A program made the translations under genes and the position numbers. 7,404 bases of DNA from Tidjanibacter sp. (GTDB lineage Bacteria > Bacteroidota > Bacteroidia > Bacteroidales > Rikenellaceae), in assembly GCA_017547065.1 (NCBI GenBank), contig JAFYRC010000307.1:1-7404 (forward strand). Reading direction: 5' to 3'. Positions 1 to 6,279 of the stretch are shown piece by piece. Each line of letters begins with the position of its first letter. Within the stretch, counting starts at the first letter, position 1. The notes beneath the pieces were generated by a model, which was not told where the DNA came from, did not search any database, and saw only the letters and a list, made by a program, of their open reading frames with translations.

Positions 1-2
1 AA

Positions 3-1754
3 TCGACCCTCTACACCTACAACCTCGTCTTCAATACCAAGGACAACGTGGGTGAGTTCTATGGTGGCGGTTGCTTTACCAATGGCACCAACCAGATGGA
101 GTCGGAGAGGGGTTATTTCTATGCCGACCTGGATGAAATGGTTGGCGTTGATAGGGTAGAGCTGCGCAACGACACCTATGAGATGAAGTCCGACTCGGTG
201 AACTACAATTCCGAAACCGAGATTGCCAAATATTTCACCCGTAGTGTAACCTGGAAGAAGGACGGCGAGATTCTCTCCTCCGACAATGGAGAGTACCACA
301 ACACGGACGAGCGCTACATCTTCCGCTCCAATGCCTATGTTTTGGGCCAGAATAAGGAGATGTGGGCCGACACGATTGACTACAAGGCCATGGTGCAGTT
401 CATCGAGCTGAAACACAATGCCCAGATTCGTGACGACGAGCACAAGAGTATCGTCTTTGGCGACTATGGTAACTACGATGACCGCATCGGCGACACGTTC
501 CTCACGATGGATCCTTCTTATATCACCTATGGCGATAGCGATGGTGACGGCGTGGGCGACACGGTGTTTATGCGTGCCGACTCGATGTTCCTCTACACCA
601 TCGACTCGCTGGGCTACTGTACCCTCACTCGCCCCGACTCGGCAACGCTGGCAGAGATGATGGCCGCCAAGGCCGACTCCATCCAGCAGGCCATTAGGGC
701 CAAATTTGTGGCCGATAGTACCGCTCTGGCCGAGGCTCTGCGTAGGGAGTTTGTGATTGATAGCCTCTCCTCGGTGCGCGATTCGCTTGTGCTTGCGGCC
801 GCCACCGACTCCCTCGCCAACCACCGTGCCGACAGCCTTCTGACAGTACTAGACGGCATGCGTGGCATCGAGAGGGATAGCCTCGGAAATGAAATCAAAA
901 AGCCCGTAGAGAAGCTGGCTAAGTTACCGCTTAAAGAAGGTCTGACTTTGAGTCCCGATTCGCTTGCGACTACACGCGACACCCTTGCTCAGGATACCAC
1001 CACCCACCGCATTATGCTGGGTCTGCGCAACGTTAAGGTGTTCCGTAGGGACTTCCAGGGCGTGTGCGACTCAATGCTGATGTTCTCGGTGGACAGCACC
1101 GCGCAGCTCCACCGCAACTCGGTGATGTGGAACGAACTCAACCAGATTACCTCCGAGAGGGCCGACGTCTACACCCGCAATCAGCAACCCTACCGTGTCT
1201 TCTTCTCCGAGGGTAAACCCATGATGGTGGCCGAGCTGGACACTACGCACTACAACCAGGTGGCAGGTAAGACCATCGAGTCGTTCTTTGACGACGAGGG
1301 TGTGATGTACAAGACCGACGTTGTGGGCAATGCCCAGACCTATTATTATATGGTGGACGACGCCGACGGCGCAATGATGGGCTTCTTGGTGGCGGAGAGT
1401 GCTGATATGACCTTCGATATCGAGGGTAACACGGTGGTTGGTATCACCTATCGTGGCGACCCTGTCTATACCATCTACCCGATGGATCAGATTCCTGCCG
1501 ACCAGCCCCAGCGCCTGCCCGAGTTTGTGTGGTACATCGAGCGCAAACCCACCAGGGAGGTGATTATGGGTCGTAGGACTATCAATCCCACGGAGCGAGA
1601 GCGCTATGAGCGCATGCGTCGCCCGCAGTTCCCCATCACCTACTCGATTGAGCGTCACCGAGAGTCGTTGCTTATGAATGGCGGTTGGGCCGATCGTACG
1701 GATGATATTTCGGAGATGGCGTATGATTTCATAGAGCGCGTCAAAGACAATTAG
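3..1754 (+). CDS. OstA/LptA-like LPS transport protein, 5'-truncated by window edge
   Basis: The frame is open from the first bases to the TAG at 1752-1754, giving 583 visible residues; the true start lies upstream. The ATG at 48 is internal, because the same frame reads STLYTYNLVFNT before it. The protein looks like the OstA-like proteins of Bacteroidota, periplasmic relatives of LptA and of the N-terminal part of LptD, which carry lipopolysaccharide toward the outer membrane. Visible residues 15-190 show the repeating beta pattern of this fold, with recurrent SD or AD followed by an alternating strand such as MKSDSVNYN and WADTIDYKAM. Residues about 205-335 form an Ala/Asp/Ser-rich, probably helical linker in which xDS recurs about ten times. 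A second beta-rich region follows at about 335-505, then a basic Arg-rich tail. An acidic loop, DSDGDGVGD, lies at 178-186. Known of the family: LPS binding. Inferred: role here. No operon partner is visible; the downstream gene is convergent. Confidence 0.8.
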   Translation, partial: STLYTYNLVFNTKDNVGEFYGGGCFTNGTNQMESERGYFYADLDEMVGVDRVELRNDTYEMKSDSVNYNSETEIAKYFTRSVTWKKDGEILSSDNGEYHNTDERYIFRSNAYVLGQNKEMWADTIDYKAMVQFIELKHNAQIRDDEHKSIVFGDYGNYDDRIGDTFLTMDPSYITYGDSDGDGVGDTVFMRADSMFLYTIDSLGYCTLTRPDSATLAEMMAAKADSIQQAIRAKFVADSTALAEALRREFVIDSLSSVRDSLVLAAATDSLANHRADSLLTVLDGMRGIERDSLGNEIKKPVEKLAKLPLKEGLTLSPDSLATTRDTLAQDTTTHRIMLGLRNVKVFRRDFQGVCDSMLMFSVDSTAQLHRNSVMWNELNQITSERADVYTRNQQPYRVFFSEGKPMMVAELDTTHYNQVAGKTIESFFDDEGVMYKTDVVGNAQTYYYMVDDADGAMMGFLVAESADMTFDIEGNTVVGITYRGDPVYTIYPMDQIPADQPQRLPEFVWYIERKPTREVIMGRRTINPTERERYERMRRPQFPITYSIERHRESLLMNGGWADRTDDISEMAYDFIERVKDN

Positions 1755-1794
1755 CAAACGTCTCTCGTGGGCGAATTTTGCACCGCACTGCGAC

Positions 1795-1840
1795 AAGCGG
1801 GCTCCTCATTTACGTTCTGTAAACTGCGGGCCCGCTTTCT
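1795..1840 (+). terminator. Candidate terminator hairpin after the OstA-like gene
   Basis: AAGCGGGC (1795-1802) pairs with GCCCGCTT (1830-1837). The loop holds a second perfect stem, TTTAC (1809-1813) with GTAAA (1819-1823). A T-rich stretch, TTTCTTGTTT, begins within the 3' arm. It starts 41 bases after the stop codon of the plus-strand gene. The large nested loop makes it less than canonical, and it is also cassette C of the repeat array, so the termination role is an inference. Confidence 0.45.
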
Positions 1841-1846
1841 TGTTTG

Positions 1847-1968
1847 GCACAAAATTCCCCTCACGAGAGGCGCTTGCATGGCGCACTACCAAATGCACAA
1901 AACAGCCTGTGGCTGCTGCGGAGCCGCTCTCTCATTTCGCACAAAATTCCCCTCACGATAGGCACTTG
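1847..1968 (+). repeat. 122-bp direct repeat, copy 1 (box-A-box)
   Basis: This segment is repeated at 2032-2153 with three differences that I count by eye: G versus T at unit position 20, and one change each in the right-hand box at C/T and A/G. The unit is two boxes flanking cassette A. Inside A, AAATG (1891-1895) can pair with CATTT (1933-1937), enclosing the hairpins CAGCC-tgt-GGCTG (1903-1915) and GCGG-ag-CCGC (1918-1927). Near identity over 122 bp, next to a cassette B that differs, suggests recent duplication or conversion. Confidence 0.9.
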
Positions 1969-2031
1969 CGGGTGTTTTTGGAGGTTGAATAGAACTCCCA
2001 ACCAAAATAGGGGAAAGCGTCATTCTGACGC

Positions 2032-2153
2032 GCACAAAATTCCCCTCACGATAGGCGCTTGCATGGCGCACTACCAAATGCACAAAACAGCCTGTGGCTG
2101 CTGCGGAGCCGCTCTCTCATTTCGCACAAAATTCTCCTCACGATAGGCGCTTG
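2032..2153 (+). repeat. 122-bp direct repeat, copy 2 (box-A-box)
   Basis: This is the second copy of the 122-bp unit, starting 185 bp after the first. Cassette A (2062-2123) reads the same as in copy 1. The last box, at 2124-2153, carries CTCC where the others have CCCC. The copy runs directly into the AT-rich heptamers that precede the porin stop codon. Read on the minus strand, the CAGCC-ACA-GGCTG hairpin is followed by TTTT, so this copy could act as a weak terminator for the porin transcript. Confidence 0.9.
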
Positions 2154-2180
2154 TATTTACTATCTACTGATTACTCTTTA
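2153..2180 (-). repeat. AT-rich heptamer run beside the porin stop
   Basis: Read on the minus strand, four consecutive heptamers start with TA: TAAAGAG (2180-2174), then TAATCAG (2173-2167), then TAGATAG (2166-2160) and finally TAAATAC (2159-2153). The run lies between the porin stop codon and the last array box. A related run with shared TAAAGAG and TAGATAG units occurs at 6436-6477 on the opposite strand. Confidence 0.6.
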
Positions 2181-2181
2181 A

Positions 2182-3603
2182 TTAGAAATTGACCTCAAAG
2201 CGGCAACTCAACATGCTGTAACCCACACCCGAGAATCCTTTGGAACTATCCACCTCGGCAGGGTTGGTTGTGGGGGTACCCTCGGCGTTGTAGCCCACAA
2301 GGAGTTTGCCATTGCCGTTAGCGTACTTGTTGTTCTTGACGTACTGATAGTTGACCATCATCTTGATGTTGGGGTTGACGTAGTAGTTTACGCCTGCCGT
2401 CCACGCATTGGCTGCGCCACCATAGATACTCTGACTATCGAGGTCAAGGCGGTCGAAACGAGCACATACCTCCACGTCGCCCCAATCACGTCCGGGGGTT
2501 ATGCGGGTGTACTTGGCACCGCCGGAGTCGTAGTTCTGCCTACCGCCAAAGAGAAGGTAACCGGCCTGGGCATAGATACCATAGAAGTGTTTGGTTGAGG
2601 AGGCCTCGGTTTTACCCTCCACGTGTACGTTGTCGGCCAAATAGGCGGCCTCCCAGCGCAGACCTTTCCAGTGGCCGGCCAACTCGGCAGTCATCATCAT
2701 CTCGAAGTTTACGTCGTTGATGTTACCCGTGTCGAGATACTTTTTGCGATTGATGTTGGTGGCATTGCGCGAGGAGATGCGTGCGGAACCCCATTTGGAA
2801 GGCGACATATCGGCCTTGGGTGTGCGGTAGGAGGCCGAAAAACCAATGTGGAGCGAGCCTTCGTCCATCTCGTAGAGGGGTCTTACGACCACCTTACCCG
2901 TCCATGAGTGACCGGGACCACGACCATAGTCTTTGTTGTTGTCCTCCACGTTGGCCCTCACCTCGGCGTCCTCTATGGGCTGGAAGAAGATACCCGCAGT
3001 TGCCCAGAAAGCGGGGCGATTGTAGTTGATCTGCATACCGAGGTGGCGCGAGGGAGCAAAGGCGGTTGCCATAGGTCGCTCGATGAATTGGAGATATCGG
3101 CTCGTGGTGTTGACCTGCATCGAGAAGTTCTCCTTGAAGTTACCCACCTGAATGGCAAAATTTTCCAAACCATCATAGCGCATATAGGCGTCTTTGAGTT
3201 CGAGGACACCATTGGCGAAGTCCACGTCGAGCTCGCCATACCAATCCTCACGCAACTGACCCTTGACGGCAAAACGTGCCCTACGCAGGCTCACACCATC
3301 GCCAATGGGGTCGGCACCATCGGACTCGCCAAAGAATACGGCGCCGTCGGTCTGTACCCTTACATCAAACCAAATGCGGTAGTCGGCAGCCTTGTTGTAG
3401 AGTACGAGGAAACCGTCCTGCGCTTCGGCTTTCAGAGGTACGGTGCTGACCTCCAGGCCATATTGGTTTACGTCCTTACCCATTGCTACCATTGTGTGTT
3501 TGTCGCCTTTGTGGTGATAATGTCCTTTGTGTTGGGCCGCCACATCCTCTGCACCCCACAGCAGTGGGAGTGCTACGACCAAAAGTTGTAGAAATCTTTT
3601 CAT
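2182..3603 (-). CDS. OprO/OprP-type outer-membrane porin
   Basis: A 473-residue protein from ATG (complement of 3601-3603) to TAA (complement of 2182-2184). Residues 1-23 are a clear signal peptide: KR, a hydrophobic core, then VAA before Gln24, as is common in exported Bacteroidota proteins. From about residue 100 onward it matches the phosphate-selective porin O/P family. The marks are SLRRARFAVKG (105-115), DWYGELDVDFANG (120-132), ELKDAYMRY (135-143), VGNFKENFS (153-161), then SRYLQFIERPMATAFAPSRHLG (168-189). The barrel ends in Phe, the usual signal for outer-membrane insertion. Family members form trimeric anion-selective channels; phosphate or another oxyanion is possible, but the substrate is not shown. 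The mature start has five His in twelve residues (25-36), which is not part of the barrel. The gene is divergent from the acyltransferase gene and convergent with the OstA-like gene. Confidence 0.85.
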   Translation of the reverse strand: MKRFLQLLVVALPLLWGAEDVAAQHKGHYHHKGDKHTMVAMGKDVNQYGLEVSTVPLKAEAQDGFLVLYNKAADYRIWFDVRVQTDGAVFFGESDGADPIGDGVSLRRARFAVKGQLREDWYGELDVDFANGVLELKDAYMRYDGLENFAIQVGNFKENFSMQVNTTSRYLQFIERPMATAFAPSRHLGMQINYNRPAFWATAGIFFQPIEDAEVRANVEDNNKDYGRGPGHSWTGKVVVRPLYEMDEGSLHIGFSASYRTPKADMSPSKWGSARISSRNATNINRKKYLDTGNINDVNFEMMMTAELAGHWKGLRWEAAYLADNVHVEGKTEASSTKHFYGIYAQAGYLLFGGRQNYDSGGAKYTRITPGRDWGDVEVCARFDRLDLDSQSIYGGAANAWTAGVNYYVNPNIKMMVNYQYVKNNKYANGNGKLLVGYNAEGTPTTNPAEVDSSKGFSGVGYSMLSCRFEVNF

Positions 3604-3663
3604 AAAAACCTGTTGTTTTATTGGTTACATCACGGTGTTCTACAAAATGAATGCCGAGCGATG

Positions 3664-3692
3664 TTGGTGTGTCGCGATTTTTCTTACCTTTG
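3664..3692 (+). promoter_or_regulatory. Bacteroidota-type promoter for the acyltransferase gene
   Basis: TACCTTTG at 3685-3692 fits the TANNTTTG -7 box exactly. A partial -33 element, TTG at 3664-3666, lies 18 bases upstream. The ATG at 3732 follows 39 bases later, leaving a short leader. It sits in the 128-bp divergent gap shared with the porin gene, so its activity may influence that gene. Confidence 0.6.
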
Positions 3693-3731
3693 TAATCCAA
3701 GGGCGTTTTGTATTACCTAGCTAACAGACCT

Positions 3732-4850
3732 ATGAATAAACCAGTCAATGCCAACACAAGGCTTTTGTCGCTCGATGCACTCCGAGGATTTGATATGTTT
3801 TTCATCATGGGAGGTGCGGGTTTGATAGCGGCGATTTGTAACCTTTTCCCATCGTTGGATTTTGCGGCTTGGCTCTCCGGACAGATGCACCATGTCAAGT
3901 GGGATGGCTTTACTCACCACGATACCATCTTCCCATTGTTCCTCTTTATTGCAGGTGTTGCTTTCCCGCTTTCGCTGCGCAAACAACAACTTGCGGGGGC
4001 AACCAATAGAGCGATTTGCTTGCGTGTGATGCGTCGTGCAGTGGTGCTTGTGCTGCTCGGCTTGGTCTACAACGGCCTCTTTCGTCTCCAACTCGATACA
4101 CTACGCTTTCCGAGTGTGTTGGGGCGTATAGGTGTGGCTTGGGCCGTGGCGTCCATTATGTGCGTGTGGCTCAAACCGCAAGTGAGGGGATGGATTGCGG
4201 CACTCTTGCTGGTGGGCTATGCCTTGCTGTTGACCATTCCGGCACCCGATGTGGCTACGGGCGTGGGAGCCCTGACCAAGGAGGGCAATATGGTGGGATT
4301 CATTGATAGACTGCTGATGCCCAATCATATCTATTGGCGCGGAGTAATGGACCCCGAGGGCGTGTTGAGCACTCTGCCTGCAGTTGTTACCGCCATGCTT
4401 GGCGTGTTTACGGGTGAGTGGGTACTCCGCGAGGGGGTGTCTGGCTCTCGTAAGGCGCTGTTTATGTTGTTGGCGTCGGTGGTGATGCTTGCACTCGGAT
4501 TGGTGTGGAATCAGTGGCAGCCAATCAACAAAATGCTCTGGTCAGGCTCCTTTGTGCTCACGGCCGGAGCCTACTCGCTAGCCGTGTTTGCAATCTTCTA
4601 CTACATCGTAGACATTCGTGGCTACCGCCGTTGGACGAGCTTTTTCCGCATCATTGGTGTCAACTCCATTACGATCTATATGCTCCAAGAAATTGTGAGC
4701 TTCAAGGGAGTGTCGCAGTTCTTCCTGGGCGGCGTGGCCACTCTGTTACCCGAAAGATGGGGCGCGGTGGTGCTTGCACTGGGCTATGTTGTGGTGTGCT
4801 GGTTGGTGCTCTACCTGCTCGATAGGAAGAAAATATACCTGAAAGTGTAG
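3732..4850 (+). CDS. HGSNAT/NagX-like (DUF5009-type) membrane acyltransferase
   Basis: A 372-residue, strongly hydrophobic protein with roughly ten membrane segments. The start is the ATG at 3732; an in-frame TTG at 3708 lies about where transcription should begin and is unlikely. It belongs to the family of human heparan-alpha-glucosaminide N-acetyltransferase and bacterial NagX, polytopic proteins that pass acyl groups across a membrane to sugars. The family marks are LLSLDALRGFDMF (11-23), HxxWDGFTxxDxxFPLFLF (54-72), FPSVLGRIG (126-134), DPEGVLSTLP (207-216), PINKMLWSGSFVL (264-276) and IGVNSITIYMLQEI (308-321). His54, or its neighbour His53, is the likely equivalent of the histidine proposed as acetyl carrier in the human enzyme; this rests on motif position only. 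The sugar substrate is unknown, and no glycan-degradation genes flank it. It appears monocistronic, since a strong promoter follows its stop codon. Confidence 0.85.
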   Translation: MNKPVNANTRLLSLDALRGFDMFFIMGGAGLIAAICNLFPSLDFAAWLSGQMHHVKWDGFTHHDTIFPLFLFIAGVAFPLSLRKQQLAGATNRAICLRVMRRAVVLVLLGLVYNGLFRLQLDTLRFPSVLGRIGVAWAVASIMCVWLKPQVRGWIAALLLVGYALLLTIPAPDVATGVGALTKEGNMVGFIDRLLMPNHIYWRGVMDPEGVLSTLPAVVTAMLGVFTGEWVLREGVSGSRKALFMLLASVVMLALGLVWNQWQPINKMLWSGSFVLTAGAYSLAVFAIFYYIVDIRGYRRWTSFFRIIGVNSITIYMLQEIVSFKGVSQFFLGGVATLLPERWGAVVLALGYVVVCWLVLYLLDRKKIYLKV

Positions 4851-4857
4851 TCGGCAA

Positions 4858-4889
4858 TTTGTACTACCCACCAAAAATACATATCTTTG
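4858..4889 (+). promoter_or_regulatory. Near-consensus Bacteroidota promoter upstream of the DUF5606 gene
   Basis: TTTG at 4858-4861 and TATCTTTG at 4882-4889 are 20 bases apart, matching the TTTG / TANNTTTG pattern of the Bacteroidota primary sigma factor. The leader to the ATG at 4937 is about 40 bases and very A/T-rich, with a run of T at about 4903-4911 and no Shine-Dalgarno site, as is usual in this phylum. The TTTG lies only seven bases past the acyltransferase stop codon. Confidence 0.75.
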
Positions 4890-4936
4890 CAGTTCGGAAC
4901 ATTTTTTTTTAATTGAAATAGAAAACAAAACACATT

Positions 4937-5356
4937 ATGAAACTTCAAGACATTTTGACCATCTCCGGCGAGCCCGGCCTTTATCAATACATCGCAAGCA
5001 GCCGTAACGGTATCATTGCAGAGTCTTTGATCACTGGCGCACGCAAGAACTTCTCCGGCACCCACGCAAGGGTTAGCTCGTTGGCCGAGATTTCGATCTT
5101 CACCGAGGATGAGGATGTTACCCTCTCGCAGGTTTTGACCGACCTCTATGCCCACACCAAAGGTGAGCAGACCATCTCGCACAAGGCATCCGAGAAGGAG
5201 TTGAGGGAGCTCTTCGAGGTGGTTATCCCCGGCTACGATAGGGAGCGTTTCCACTTGTCGGATATGCGTAAGGTTGCCCAGTGGTTCAACCTGATGGTTA
5301 GCGCTGGTATGACCGACTTCTCGATTGAGGAGATTGTCGAGGAGGAGCAGGAGTAA
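4937..5356 (+). CDS. DUF5606-family conserved Bacteroidota protein
   Basis: A 139-residue soluble protein with no signal peptide or membrane segment, so probably cytoplasmic. The N-terminus KLQDILTISGEPGLYQYI followed by RNGIIAESL matches the start of the DUF5606 family, small proteins conserved across Bacteroidota whose role is not established. Residues 1-47 look like a compact beta module. Residues about 50-125 are helical and acidic and probably correspond to the second domain usually found in these proteins (I believe DUF6852). The tail, EEIVEEEQE, is strongly acidic. The start is set by an A-rich leader and the promoter at 4858-4889. The lipoprotein gene begins 21 bases after its stop codon, so the two are probably co-transcribed. 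No catalytic motif is visible. Confidence 0.85.
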   Translation: MKLQDILTISGEPGLYQYIASSRNGIIAESLITGARKNFSGTHARVSSLAEISIFTEDEDVTLSQVLTDLYAHTKGEQTISHKASEKELRELFEVVIPGYDRERFHLSDMRKVAQWFNLMVSAGMTDFSIEEIVEEEQE

Positions 5357-5377
5357 TCGATTCCATAATATTGAACA

Positions 5378-6202
5378 ATGGTAGGTGTGAATCTTTTTCG
5401 AAAAGGAGCGTTGTCGCTGATGACTGCGGCCGTGGCACTGCTGTGCAGTTGTAGCGGCTTTGGTCCCGACTTGCCCGAACCAGAGATTCCTGCCGACCAG
5501 ATTATTGCCTACACCGCGGCGGAACAGACGGGCCCCTTTGCTACGGGAGCATTCCTGGCAACCCTCAAAGAGAATAACTTTACCCCCGAGGGTGAGGGCG
5601 GCTGTGGCGAGATGATTTTCGAGAGCACGGTCTATATGGCCGGAGCTATGGCCTTCATGGGACGCACCGCGCTGTGGACCATCGACCTGCCTGCCCAGGT
5701 GGCCTCCATTGGTAATAAGGCTTTCGAGGGCTGCACGGCTCTGCGCCGCGTGGAGATGCTCGGCGATAAGGTGACCATTTTGGGTTCCAATGCCTTCTAT
5801 GGTTGCACGTCGTTGGAGGAGTTCCACATCCCCGATGGTGTTATGGAGATCTTCAATGATACCTTCTACAACTGTAAGTCGTTGAGGACCTTGACTCTTG
5901 GTGCCGGTGTGGAGTATATTGGCGACCAGGCTTTTTATGGTTGCTCGTCGCTCGAGAGCGTGGAGATCCCTGAGCGTGTAACCTTTGTGGGTAATAGGTG
6001 CTTTGATGGCGCTACGAGCCTGAGGGAGGTTATCATTCGTGGCAACAGAGTGCTTGATATTGGAAGTAGGGCATTTGTGGGCAACAAGGCGCAGGAGCTT
6101 ACAAACCTAACCATCCGTGTGCCGGCCTCTTTGTTGAAGGACTATCGTTCTTCGTTCTTTTGGGAGGCGTATGTGGATTGTCTTGCACCAATCGAAGAAT
6201 AG
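5378..6202 (+). CDS. BspA-like leucine-rich-repeat lipoprotein
   Basis: A 274-residue protein. The N-terminus has Arg8-Lys9, a hydrophobic stretch 11-22 and a lipobox LCSC at 22-25, so Cys25 is the predicted lipidated residue. The ATG at 5378 is preferred over the later Met15 because it supplies the basic n-region. After an acidic/Pro linker (26-45) there is a globular stretch, then about six LRR_5 (BspA/TpLRR) repeats from about 88 to 248, with cores such as KAFEGCTAL (114-122), NAFYGCTSL (139-147), DTFYNCKSL (161-169), QAFYGCSSL (185-193) and RCFDGATSL (207-215), followed by I..P or IG positions 23-25 residues apart. Such proteins are surface or periplasmic binding proteins; the ligand is unknown. 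The acidic region after Cys25 is not a clear Bacteroidota surface-export signal, so the side of the membrane is uncertain. It is second in a two-gene unit that ends at the terminator at 6246-6277. Confidence 0.85.
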   Translation: MVGVNLFRKGALSLMTAAVALLCSCSGFGPDLPEPEIPADQIIAYTAAEQTGPFATGAFLATLKENNFTPEGEGGCGEMIFESTVYMAGAMAFMGRTALWTIDLPAQVASIGNKAFEGCTALRRVEMLGDKVTILGSNAFYGCTSLEEFHIPDGVMEIFNDTFYNCKSLRTLTLGAGVEYIGDQAFYGCSSLESVEIPERVTFVGNRCFDGATSLREVIIRGNRVLDIGSRAFVGNKAQELTNLTIRVPASLLKDYRSSFFWEAYVDCLAPIEE

Positions 6203-6245
6203 CTCAAGAACACCTCGCCGGGTGAATGATAAGAAATAGGTATAA

Positions 6246-6277
6246 AAAAAAGAGAGGAATTTTTTCCTCTCTTTTTT
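6246..6277. terminator. Bidirectional intrinsic terminator between lipoprotein gene and tRNA-Leu
   Basis: A perfect 14-bp stem (6246-6259 with 6264-6277) around a TTTT loop has a GAGAGGAA core flanked by six A on the left and six T on the right. Both strands therefore give a hairpin ending in a U tract. It stops plus-strand transcription 44 bases after the lipoprotein stop codon and minus-strand transcription 3 bases after the encoded tRNA CCA. Confidence 0.9.
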
Positions 6278-6279
6278 CT

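Larger units (their letters stand above)
1758..2153. repeat. Five-box composite repeat array with equal-length cassettes
   Basis: A box of about 30 bp beginning GCACAAAATTC and ending AGGCGCTTG occurs at 1847-1876, 1939-1968, 2032-2061 and 2124-2153. A diverged inverted copy lies at about 1758-1784. The sequences between boxes are 62, 62, 63 and 62 bp long. They are of three kinds: C (1785-1846), A (1877-1938), B (1969-2031) and A again (2062-2123). Each cassette contains an inverted repeat: AAGCGGGC pairing with GCCCGCTT in C, CAGCC with GGCTG in A, and GCGTCA with TGACGC in B. The array fills the gap between two convergent genes, the usual place for REP-like elements. Short open frames through it are repeat translations and are not supported as genes. 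Its function is unknown; termination or insulation is possible. Confidence 0.85.

Noticed and set aside
48..1754. Preference for the AGG arginine codon before G
   Set aside because: In the OstA-like gene most AGG codons precede G, but the acyltransferase and lipoprotein genes do not follow this, so it is not a consistent signal.
1071..1796. 241-residue minus-strand open frame
   Set aside because: It lies wholly antisense to the conserved OstA-like frame, and its His/Leu/Val-rich composition is typical of a shadow frame.
1767..2146. Small proteins read through the repeat array (64, 100 and 65 residues on both strands)
   Set aside because: Their sequence is the repeat translated in several frames; no promoter or leader fits, and the same peptide recurs because the DNA recurs.
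1758..2153. CRISPR array
   Set aside because: The repeats are about 30 bp and evenly spaced, but the spacers are 62-63 bp, two of them are identical, one repeat is inverted, the repeats vary, and no cas gene is visible.
2908..3591. 227-residue plus-strand open frame
   Set aside because: It is antisense to the clear porin gene, with no family resemblance.
3643..3650. TCATTTTG on the minus strand as the porin promoter
   Set aside because: It resembles TANNTTTG with one mismatch, but no TTTG-like -33 element lies at the right distance; the porin promoter remains unlocated.
3708..3731. Upstream TTG start for the acyltransferase
   Set aside because: It lies only 15 bases past the -7 box, about where transcription should start, while the ATG at 3732 gives the family's usual N-terminus.
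4811..5827. 338-residue minus-strand open frame
   Set aside because: It runs antisense through the acyltransferase end, a consensus promoter, the DUF5606 gene and the lipoprotein gene; it is a shadow of GC-rich codon use.
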